Below are positions 55,512 through 63,045 of a stretch of DNA of 64,000 bases, piece after piece. Every line of letters starts with the position of its first letter. Within the stretch, counting starts at the first letter, position 1. Made by a program: the position numbers and the translations under genes. Source of the DNA: Pontibacter vulgaris (GTDB lineage: Bacteria; Bacteroidota; Bacteroidia; Cytophagales; Hymenobacteraceae); the NCBI RefSeq assembly GCF_022758145.1, contig NZ_JAJVDH010000003.1, forward strand, positions 496,001-560,000, written 5' to 3'. The notes beneath the pieces were generated by a model. It worked only from the letters and a program-made list of their open reading frames with translations. It was not told the origin of the DNA and searched no databases.

Positions 55512-56492
55512 CTAGATTCCTTTGTAGAAAGTATATGTCAATTTTAAACCTTTGTTGATATCGAATTGCGGGACATACCCAAATAACATTTGCGCTTTTG
55601 TAACATCTGCTAAACTATGCTTTACATCGCCTTTCCGCTCTTCTCTATATTGAGGCTTTAAATTGATACCACCAACTTCATTTACCCTACTCCACAGCAT
55701 ATTTAAAGTTGTCCTTTCCCCAAAAGCAATATTCACTACTTCATGCTGTGTTATATTTACAGCTAATATTGCCTTAATATTAGCCTGAACAGCATTTTCC
55801 ACAAAAGTGAAATCGCGACTAGTCTCACCATCTCCATTTATGAAAGGAGCTTCACCTTTCAAAGCTGATTCAATAAACAAAGGAATTACAGCAGCATATG
55901 GCCCTTTAGGATTTTGCTTTGGACCGAACACATTAAAGTAACGAAGTCCTATAGTATGAAAGTCGTAAGTTCTAGAGAATACATCACCATATAACTCATT
56001 AACATACTTGGTGATAGCATAAGGAGAAAGTGGCCTTCCAATTTTATCTTCTACCTTAGGTAAACCCGGATGATCGCCGTAGGTGCTGGAGCTGGCAGCG
56101 TATACCAGTCGTTTCACTCCTGCATCGCGGGCTGCCACTAACATGTTCAGGAAACCACTTACGTTTACATCGTTGCTGGTTATAGGATCATTGATAGAAC
56201 GAGGCACAGAACCAAGAGCTGCCTGGTGACTTACATAATCTATTCCCTCCAATGCCTTCCTGCAAGTCTCCAGGTCTCGAATATCACCTTCTATTAATTC
56301 GAAAGCAGGGTTAGATTTAAACTCCTCTATGTTTGCATGTGAGCCAGTCGCAAAATTGTCCAGTACTCGTACTTTGCCTGCACCATATTTAAGCAGGTAC
56401 TCTACTATATTAGAACCTATAAAACCGGCGCCGCCAGTAACTAAGAATCTAAATTGGCTAAGGTCTTCGGAATGATATTGGGTTTCGTACAC
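55512..56492 (-). CDS. UDP-GlcNAc/UDP-GlcNAcA C4-epimerase (WbpP/TviC-like)
   Basis: This 326-aa extended SDR has NAD motif TGGAGFIG (19-26), then ASSSTYGDHPGLPKVED and the catalytic Y158 and K162 in SPYAITK. The DHPGLPK stretch is typical of WbpP-type epimerases that interconvert UDP-GlcNAc and UDP-GalNAc. With the dehydrogenase at 56688 it would supply UDP-GalNAcA. Base composition changes within the gene: the first half is near the chromosome average, the second half matches the AT-rich core. A 195-bp gap with REP-like repeats separates it from the dehydrogenase gene. Confidence 0.94.
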   Translation of the reverse strand: MYETQYHSEDLSQFRFLVTGGAGFIGSNIVEYLLKYGAGKVRVLDNFATGSHANIEEFKSNPAFELIEGDIRDLETCRKALEGIDYVSHQAALGSVPRSINDPITSNDVNVSGFLNMLVAARDAGVKRLVYAASSSTYGDHPGLPKVEDKIGRPLSPYAITKYVNELYGDVFSRTYDFHTIGLRYFNVFGPKQNPKGPYAAVIPLFIESALKGEAPFINGDGETSRDFTFVENAVQANIKAILAVNITQHEVVNIAFGERTTLNMLWSRVNEVGGINLKPQYREERKGDVKHSLADVTKAQMLFGYVPQFDINKGLKLTYTFYKGI

Positions 56493-56532
56493 TTCGGGGA
56501 GAATTATGAATGATGAATTAGGAATAATGAAT

Positions 56533-56581
56533 GGGTGGTATTCAAACCACCCCTAACCCCTCCTTGTCTAAGGAGGGGAAT
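56533..56581 (+). repeat. REP-like unit with two hairpins (CACCCC family)
   Basis: GGGTGGT pairs with ACCACCC (56546-56552), then CCCCTCCTT (56557-56565) pairs with AAGGAGGGG (56570-56578). It is related to the unit at 34628-34665. It lies inside the polysaccharide operon, between the epimerase and dehydrogenase genes. Confidence 0.75.
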
Positions 56582-56590
56582 TTATTCTGG

Positions 56591-56665
56591 TGTCATTTCG
56601 AATGTAATGAGAAATCTGGGAGCTGTAATTTGATTTTCAGATTTCTCACTACATTCGAAATGACA
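56591..56665. repeat. REP-like inverted pair (TGTCATTTCGA family)
   Basis: A 28-base unit (56591-56618, starting TGTCATTTCGAATG) is repeated in inverted orientation at 56638-56665, with 27 of 28 bases complementary and a 19-nt loop. This BIME-like pair would fold into a long hairpin. Single decayed units are at 19962 and 35000. It may stabilise or attenuate the wza-wzc-wbpO part of the operon transcript. Confidence 0.85.
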
Positions 56666-56687
56666 ATTATTACATCTTTATGATTAA

Positions 56688-57992
56688 TTATAGCCTTGCG
56701 TCAGCTAGTTCTTTTGGAAGTACGCCTTTTACATCGTAGATCACGGCATTTTCTTTGCAGAGCTTGCTTAGATCAAGATCTTTGAACTCATCATGAGATA
56801 CTGCAAGTATAACAGCATCGCAGTTGCTAGTGCCGTTTAGCTCTTTTACCGAGTCCCAACCATACTCATGCTTCACTTCGGCAGGTTCAGCCCATGGGTC
56901 GTAAATCGTGATGTTGGTATCATAACCTTTCAGCGTTTGCAGGATATCTACAACTTTAGTGTTGCGCACATCCGGGCAGTTTTCTTTGAAGGTAACGCCC
57001 AGCACCAGGATGTTGGCTCCTTTTACCGGTATATCCTTTTTCACCATTAGTTTGATCACTTCATGTGCCACATATTCGCCCATGCCATCGTTCAGGCGGC
57101 GACCAGCCAGGATAATCTCTGGATGATAGCCTACTTCCTGCGCTTTCTGTGCCAGGTAGTAAGGGTCCACGCCAATACAGTGTCCACCAACCAGACCAGG
57201 TTTAAACTTCAGGAAGTTCCATTTGGTGCCTGCTGCCTGTAATACCTCATCTGTATCTATATCCAGGCGGTTAAAGATCTTTGCCAGCTCATTTACAAAA
57301 GCAATATTAATATCGCGCTGTGCATTCTCGATTACCTTGGCAGCCTCTGCCACCTTTATAGAAGTCGCTTTGTGCGTGCCGGCTACAATAACAGATCTAT
57401 ATAACTGATCTACCTTTTCAGCAGCCTCTGGCGTTGAGCCGGAAGTTATTTTCAGGATCTTGGCAACGGTGTGTTCTTTATCGCCCGGATTAATGCGCTC
57501 AGGGGAATAACCGGCAAAGAAGTCTTCATTAAACTTTAATCCAGAAACGCGCTCCAGCACAGGCACGCATTCATCTTCTGTTACGCCCGGATAAACAGTA
57601 GATTCATATACCACAATGTCGCCGCATTTCAAGACTTTGCCTACAGTTTCGCTGGCTTTGTAAAGTGGCGTCAGGTCAGGGCGATTATGTTTATCTACAG
57701 GGGTAGGTACTGTAATAATAAAGAAATTGCATCCCTGTATTTTCTCCAGTTCCGTTGTGCAATACAAGCCTTTATTTGTAGTGCAGTCCTCTGTGATCAC
57801 GCTTTTCAGCAGATCTTCCGATACTTCCAGGGTATGATCCAGCCCATTATTCAGTTCCTCAACCCTTGCTTTGTTAATATCGAAGCCAAAGGTTTTAAAT
57901 TTTTTGGCAAACTCAACTGCGAGTGGTAGCCCCACATAGCCTAAACCGATTACTGCAATTTTAGCGTTCTCTACTGTAGCTATACCTGACAT
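56688..57992 (-). CDS. UDP-N-acetyl-hexosamine 6-dehydrogenase (WbpO/TviB-like)
   Basis: This 434-aa enzyme has the NAD-binding start [20 protein letters not shown], then [33 protein letters not shown], and the catalytic C272 in [15 protein letters not shown]. These match the WbpO/TviB/WbpA type that oxidises UDP-HexNAc to UDP-HexNAcA in two steps. With the WbpP-like epimerase it should make UDP-GalNAcA. Its GC content is that of the normal chromosome. The gap to Wzc is 47 bp. Confidence 0.94.
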   Translation of the reverse strand: MSGIATVENAKIAVIGLGYVGLPLAVEFAKKFKTFGFDINKARVEELNNGLDHTLEVSEDLLKSVITEDCTTNKGLYCTTELEKIQGCNFFIITVPTPVDKHNRPDLTPLYKASETVGKVLKCGDIVVYESTVYPGVTEDECVPVLERVSGLKFNEDFFAGYSPERINPGDKEHTVAKILKITSGSTPEAAEKVDQLYRSVIVAGTHKATSIKVAEAAKVIENAQRDINIAFVNELAKIFNRLDIDTDEVLQAAGTKWNFLKFKPGLVGGHCIGVDPYYLAQKAQEVGYHPEIILAGRRLNDGMGEYVAHEVIKLMVKKDIPVKGANILVLGVTFKENCPDVRNTKVVDILQTLKGYDTNITIYDPWAEPAEVKHEYGWDSVKELNGTSNCDAVILAVSHDEFKDLDLSKLCKENAVIYDVKGVLPKELADARL

Positions 57993-58039
57993 ATGATTAT
58001 TATTAACTTGTTTACGTCTAATCTAAAATTAAAAAAGTT

Positions 58040-60409
58040 CTAAACACCTATTCCTACTTTACTTCTAATCTTTTTGTTCCAGGACTTTGTGGTATTATTT
58101 TCTACATCACCGTAGCCATAACCGTAGCCATAACCGTAGCCATAACCGTAGTTGTTTTCTTTCTTAGCATCATTCAGTACTACCATCGGGTGTTTCAGCT
58201 TTTTCTGCTTATAGATATCATCAATAATAGCTACATGGTTCTTATAGGTGTAATTGTAGCGGATAATGTAGATGCTGGAATCAATAAACGGTGCCAGGTT
58301 AAAGGCATCGGCTACCTGCCCTACCGGCGAAGTATCGATTAACACATAATCAAATTTGGACTTCAGTTCTTCCAGCAGTTGCTCTACCCGCTCACTCAGC
58401 ATCAGTTCGGCCGGGTTAGGCGGTACTGGGCCGGAACCGATCACAAACAGGTTCGGCGAAATTTCAGTAGGCTTTACCACATCCTCTATAGAGAGGGCAT
58501 CTGATACTAAGTAATTCGTAATACCAACATCGTTTGTCAGGCCAAGGCTGCGGATCAGGCGTGGCTTTCGGAAGTCGAAACCTAGTATAACCACCTTCTT
58601 ATCGGTAAGCGCCAGGCTTGCGCCAAAGTTAATAGTAAAGAAAGTTTTGCCCTCACCACTGATGCTGGAGGTAACCAGGATTACTTTATTGCTTTTGCCA
58701 GCCGTTGCAAACTGAATGTTTGTGCGGATAAGGCGGAACATCTCGGCTACAGGGCTTCTGCTATCTTCTGTTACGACCAGGGTATTATCAGAATCACTAT
58801 GGTAAATTTCACCCAAAACAGGTGTTTTAGTAGTGCTCTCTACATCTTTGTATTGCTGTACCTTATCGTTCAGCAGGTCTTTTACATATATACCAGCAAA
58901 AGGCACTCCTAACCCTACTAATAATGCCAGCAGGTATATTAATTGCTTTTTAGGCTCTACCGGGAAATCGCCTGCTGTGGCGGCATCAATTACGCGTGAG
59001 TTGGAAACTGTAGCCGCCAGCGATAGCGCTGATTCTTCTCTTTTCTGCAGCAGGTACAGGTACAAGCCCTCCTTTATACTTTGCTGACGCGCAATTTCAA
59101 CCAGTTCCTTTTCAATGGAAGGCACCTCGTTGATCTTAGACTCAAACTGTTCTGAGCTTCTTTGTAGGTTATTACGCGTAATAACCAATCCGCCTTTAAT
59201 GTTGCGCAGGTTCTCCAGCACATTGGCACGCAGGTTGGTAAGTTGCTCGTTAATATTCTGCACAAGCGGGTTATTAAGCTGCGTTGTTCTCAACAGGCGT
59301 TGGCGCTCCAGTTGCAGTTCATTGAATTTAGAGATCAAACTTAATAAGGTGGGGTCTTCGATGTTCAGTGTGCTAGGCACCAAGTCGAACTGGCCGTTTC
59401 TCCTGGAGAGGTAGTTTTCTATAGACTCCAGCACACTGATGCGTATACCAAGATCAGCCAGCTGTTTATTATAATCGCCGGCCTTCTGCAGGTATAAGCT
59501 TGCCTCCGACTTTACATCTGTTACGTTGTTCTGGCGCTTATACTTTTCTACATCTTTTTCCACATCAGAAAGCTCGGTAGTCAGGTAACCCATACGCTCA
59601 TCTATAAATTTTATAGTGCTTGCCGCTATCAGGTTTTTATCTTCTACTTCTTCTGTGTTATAAACTTCGATAAGTTTATTCAATATAGCCTCTCCTTTTG
59701 CCGGAACAGGATCTAACAAACTCAGGCTAAGCACGCTAGCATTTTTATTAACAGGAACTACTATTAATTTTTGATTAAAATCCTCCGAAAGTTTACGTGT
59801 ATCATGGAATTTCACCGTCACTTCACGGCCTTCGGTCGCACTTGCAGCCCCGGCTACAACCGTAAAGGTAGCATAAGGCTTCTGTATCTGCTGGCCGAAC
59901 TGGTGCCTTGTTGTAGTATGGCCGTCTTCTTCAAGCTCAAAGTTGTTATTGCCTTTCAGGTGTACCGTAACTGTTTTGTCAAAGGCAGCCGAATCGAGCT
60001 TGCTGATGATAACTTTAATAGGCGCAGACTGGCCAAAAACTTCCGTACGCTTGATTCTGCCATCCACATAATAACTGGTGTGCAGCGAAAGCTCATTAAA
60101 AACACGATGCATCAGGCTCTTTGCCTTCAGCACCTCTATTTCGTTGTCAATGTTTTTACCTGTTTGAAAAATCTCCAGGTCTTCAAAAACAGCAGCCTCA
60201 GATAAAGATGGTCCCTTTTTGTCATCTTTGATTAGTAAGGTCATGCTTACCTTGTATTGCGGTGTTGTATAGCGCAGGTACAGGAAGGCAATACCCAGGC
60301 ACAATACCACGGCTAAAGCAAACAAATACCAGTAGCGCAGGTACTTGTACAAAATGCCTTTAATATCTATTTGCTCAGACTCTAGCTGAAAAACGTCTTG
60401 CTCGGCCAT
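58040..60409 (-). CDS. wzc: Polysaccharide co-polymerase and tyrosine autokinase (Wzc-like)
   Basis: This 789-aa protein has two membrane helices (about 28-46 and 490-508) around a periplasmic Wzz-type domain with coiled coils (about 270-440). A cytoplasmic BY-kinase domain follows, with Walker A SSISGEGKT (581-589), A' VVILGFDFRKP (606-616) and Walker B YVLIDTSP (688-695). The C-terminal tail holds seven tyrosines, 754-766, alternating with Gly. They are encoded by 3.5 copies of a 12-bp repeat (58109-58150). Autophosphorylation of such tails controls export and chain length. The gene lies 15 bp after wza. Confidence 0.95.
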   Translation of the reverse strand: MAEQDVFQLESEQIDIKGILYKYLRYWYLFALAVVLCLGIAFLYLRYTTPQYKVSMTLLIKDDKKGPSLSEAAVFEDLEIFQTGKNIDNEIEVLKAKSLMHRVFNELSLHTSYYVDGRIKRTEVFGQSAPIKVIISKLDSAAFDKTVTVHLKGNNNFELEEDGHTTTRHQFGQQIQKPYATFTVVAGAASATEGREVTVKFHDTRKLSEDFNQKLIVVPVNKNASVLSLSLLDPVPAKGEAILNKLIEVYNTEEVEDKNLIAASTIKFIDERMGYLTTELSDVEKDVEKYKRQNNVTDVKSEASLYLQKAGDYNKQLADLGIRISVLESIENYLSRRNGQFDLVPSTLNIEDPTLLSLISKFNELQLERQRLLRTTQLNNPLVQNINEQLTNLRANVLENLRNIKGGLVITRNNLQRSSEQFESKINEVPSIEKELVEIARQQSIKEGLYLYLLQKREESALSLAATVSNSRVIDAATAGDFPVEPKKQLIYLLALLVGLGVPFAGIYVKDLLNDKVQQYKDVESTTKTPVLGEIYHSDSDNTLVVTEDSRSPVAEMFRLIRTNIQFATAGKSNKVILVTSSISGEGKTFFTINFGASLALTDKKVVILGFDFRKPRLIRSLGLTNDVGITNYLVSDALSIEDVVKPTEISPNLFVIGSGPVPPNPAELMLSERVEQLLEELKSKFDYVLIDTSPVGQVADAFNLAPFIDSSIYIIRYNYTYKNHVAIIDDIYKQKKLKHPMVVLNDAKKENNYGYGYGYGYGYGYGDVENNTTKSWNKKIRSKVGIGV
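58109..58150 (-). repeat. 12-bp tandem repeat encoding Tyr-Gly tail of Wzc
   Basis: On the minus strand TACGGTTATGGC is repeated three times and followed by TACGGT, all exact. Each unit adds two Tyr-Gly pairs without shifting the frame, so slippage would change the number of tyrosines. Confidence 0.95.
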
Positions 60410-60424
60410 GCCTACAGGTATTGA

Positions 60425-61192
60425 TTAAAGAATTCTCGAAAGTATAATTGCTATTGCAGACATAGTTGCTGCTATAATTGTAGTGTTCCTTGGATTTACA
60501 GTTGCTTGTATTGCCTTGGCTTTATCAGGTTCCACGTACACGATATCATTCTGCTGCAGGTTAAAGTATGGGGAACTTAGTAAGTCTTTGCTATTAAGAT
60601 TAACCCTAACTGTATTTTTAACACCTTCTTTTTCCCTGATGATCAAAACATTCTCGCGTCTGCCAAAAGCTGTCATGTCACCTGCCAGGCCGAGCGCTTC
60701 CAGTATGTTTATCTTATCGTTAGGGATAGTAAAAGTAGAAGGTTTATTGACTTCGCCGATTACTGTTACTTTAAAATTCAGGAAACGAACATTTACGATC
60801 GGATCTTTCAGATAATCTTTAAGCTCAGCAATAATCTTGTTTTTTGCTTCTGCTTTGGTCAGGCCACCAAGTTTTAATTTTCCAACAATCGGAAAATCTA
60901 TGAAGCCATTTTCATCTACCAGGTAGCCTTCGTTTGTTGTACTGGCTGTGGGGTTCAGATTGCTTCCGGTTGGTGTAAGTACTCCTCGGTTAAACAATGC
61001 ATTAGACTCAGGATTCAGGCTACTGATCGTAATACTCAGAAGATCATCTGGTTGAATTCTTGTCTGAGTGCTGTTAAGTGTATCAGAAAAAGCTGCCTGT
61101 TCCTTTAAATCGCTGAAATAAGCAAGGTTTCTGGTTGGACCGCAAGACACAAGAAAAAGAAAACCAAGAAAGTATAAAAGTTTAATCTTCAT
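60425..61192 (-). CDS. wza: Polysaccharide export outer membrane lipoprotein (Wza-like)
   Basis: This 255-aa lipoprotein has a signal peptide ending in the lipobox FLVSC (C17). The polysaccharide-export domain (RIQPDDLLSITISSLNPESNALF) and a SLBB-type segment (KVTVIGEVNKPSTFTIPNDKINILEALGLAG) follow. A C-terminal hydrophobic helix (TTIIAATMSAIAIILSRIL) would span the outer membrane, as in Wza. It should form the outer-membrane export channel with Wzc beneath it. It is the first gene of the polysaccharide operon, so the operon promoter must lie in the 680-bp gap upstream. Confidence 0.95.
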   Translation of the reverse strand: MKIKLLYFLGFLFLVSCGPTRNLAYFSDLKEQAAFSDTLNSTQTRIQPDDLLSITISSLNPESNALFNRGVLTPTGSNLNPTASTTNEGYLVDENGFIDFPIVGKLKLGGLTKAEAKNKIIAELKDYLKDPIVNVRFLNFKVTVIGEVNKPSTFTIPNDKINILEALGLAGDMTAFGRRENVLIIREKEGVKNTVRVNLNSKDLLSSPYFNLQQNDIVYVEPDKAKAIQATVNPRNTTIIAATMSAIAIILSRIL

Positions 61193-61874
61193 GTTTAGAA
61201 TTCGTGGATCAAAGTCTGCATATATTTCTAATTTCTGCTAGAAACCTGAGACGCCATCTTGGATATCTCGTACTGCAAACATTTTTCAAAATTAGGCAAA
61301 ATGTTTGCTAAAAGCATTTATAAAATGTTAAAAAAACAAAAAACTTATCTCAAACACTTTTAAATCAACAATTTAACACCCATTACAGCAATTCAATCTA
61401 CAAATAAAGCCAATTTAGCTGCAAGCTCTAATTCAACTCAAAAATAAATAAATTACAATTTATTACACATTAAACTATAAAAATATTTAAATGGTTATAG
61501 AGCACAATGAGTATGATAAGGCAAAAAATCAGCTGAAAGTTTCAGCGTGAAATATTTTATTTAAAAAGTAAGGAGCATTAAGTGCTACAGATTTGTATTT
61601 AGACACATTGTATACTCTTATTGGAGCTATCAGATTAAAAATCATACTTATATAAAGTATTGTTATTTTATATAAGTACTACTACCTGTAGTCAATTATA
61701 GTGGTATATCTTCGGTATTGCATATTTAAACATAAACTGTTAGTCGCCCAAGACTGCCATACATTTTATGACATTATAGTATATTGCAAGGCTTTTTACT
61801 GGTTGAAGCTACTGTTTTCTCAGAGCCTCACTTACTAACGACCAGGTATACCTTAAAGTATCCAACATCAAAAG
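61193..61874. other. 682-bp AT-rich region, divergent promoters of the polysaccharide operon and flavin reductase gene
   Basis: No reading frame is supported. The region has long A/T runs, especially 61315-61500. A TAATTTTG box on the minus strand (61287-61294) would fit a -7 element of wza, but no good -33 partner is present. No JUMPStart-like element (GGCGGTAG) or obvious UpxY-type leader is visible, so the regulation of the operon is unknown. Confidence 0.5.
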
Positions 61875-62774
61875 ATGAAATCAATAAACCCGAAAGAAGT
61901 TAAAACTGCCGAGTTTCATGCTTTATTATTAGGCGCTATTGCGCCCAGGCCGATTGCTTTTGCCAGCACTACCGATGGTGAAGGCAACGTAAACCTGAGC
62001 CCGTTCAGTTTCTTTAACGTGTTCAGTGCCAAGCCTCCCATACTTGTTTTTTCACCTGCCCGGCGTGTACGCGACAACACAAGCAAACACACGTTGGAGA
62101 ATGTGATCAAAACAAAAGAGGTAGTAATCAATATTGCCAATTTTGATATTGTGGAGCAATTATCCTTGGCCAGCACGGAATATGCAGAAGGTATAAATGA
62201 ATTTATAAAATCTGGCCTTACCCCAGAAGCCAGCCAGTTTGTACAACCGCCGCGAGTTAAGGAAGCTCCTGTGGCTTTTGAATGCCGCGTGAATGAAGTA
62301 ATTAGCTTAGGGCCAGAAGGAGGCGCCGGCAACCTCGTAATTTGCGAGGTTTTGCTGATGCATGTAAGTGAGCAGGTCCTGGATGAACATGGTAAGATCA
62401 GCCCTTTTAAATTAGATGCTGTGGCTCGTATGGGTGGCGATTATTACCTGCGCGCAAACGGCGACTGCATTTTCGAGCTTCCAAAGCCAGTTTTAAACAA
62501 AGGAATCGGGGTAGATGCGCTCCCAGATCATATCCGCAACAGTTCTATACTTACCGGGAACAATTTAGGAAGGCTTGGTAATACTGAAGTAATTCCATCT
62601 GAAGAAGATGTGGAAACATATAAATCAGAACCTATGGTAGACTATACATTAAACAAGTATAAAGCGGATACTCCTAAACTAAAGCATGAGTTGGAATTAC
62701 TGGGCAAAAAGCTTTTGGAAGATAACCAGGTACAGGCAGCCTGGAAAGTACTTTTGTTAAGTGGGCAGGTATAA
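61875..62774 (+). CDS. Flavin reductase family protein (FMN-binding split barrel)
   Basis: This 299-aa protein has the flavin-reductase-like start LLLGAIAPRPIAFASTTDGEGNVNLSPFSFFNVFSAKPPILVFSP, including the SPFS and FNVFS FMN contacts, and later TKEVVINIANFDIVEQLSLAS. The domain ends near residue 200; the C-terminal 90 residues are helical and lack a known motif. It should bind FMN and act as a reductase or as part of a two-component oxygenase; no partner oxygenase adjoins. It has no homologue nearby in the same operon. Confidence 0.9.
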   Translation: MKSINPKEVKTAEFHALLLGAIAPRPIAFASTTDGEGNVNLSPFSFFNVFSAKPPILVFSPARRVRDNTSKHTLENVIKTKEVVINIANFDIVEQLSLASTEYAEGINEFIKSGLTPEASQFVQPPRVKEAPVAFECRVNEVISLGPEGGAGNLVICEVLLMHVSEQVLDEHGKISPFKLDAVARMGGDYYLRANGDCIFELPKPVLNKGIGVDALPDHIRNSSILTGNNLGRLGNTEVIPSEEDVETYKSEPMVDYTLNKYKADTPKLKHELELLGKKLLEDNQVQAAWKVLLLSGQV

Positions 62775-62966
62775 ATAGTCGGAACCTATACTCTACAAAG
62801 TATAAATGCTGCAAATTTGAGTGCAGCTGTAATCAGTGACTGTGTGTTTGAGGAGGTGTGTAACTTGTACAAGTTGAAAATTTGCTGATAAAGCAACTCA
62901 CATGTTAAGCTATCGCAAAACTTGAGGTATGCACGGACAAGGTATATTAAGCTCAAATTATCCTCT

Positions 62967-63002
62967 AAAGTATAAAACCCGCTAAGGCGGGTTTTATACT
63001 TT
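62967..63002. terminator. Bidirectional terminator made with the octamer
   Basis: AAAGTATAAAACCCGC pairs perfectly with its complement at 62987-63002 (16 bp) around a TAAG loop. It lies between the convergent flavin-reductase and alanine-dehydrogenase genes and is an inverted pair of AAGTATAA with a GC-rich tip. Confidence 0.95.
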
Positions 63003-63045
63003 ATGGAGGTATAGCTTCTAAAATCTATTGTCTATTGTCTACCGT

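Noticed and set aside
61193-61874. A JUMPStart or UpxY-type leader for the polysaccharide operon
   Set aside because: No GGCGGTAG-like motif or antiterminator gene is seen; the region is just AT-rich.
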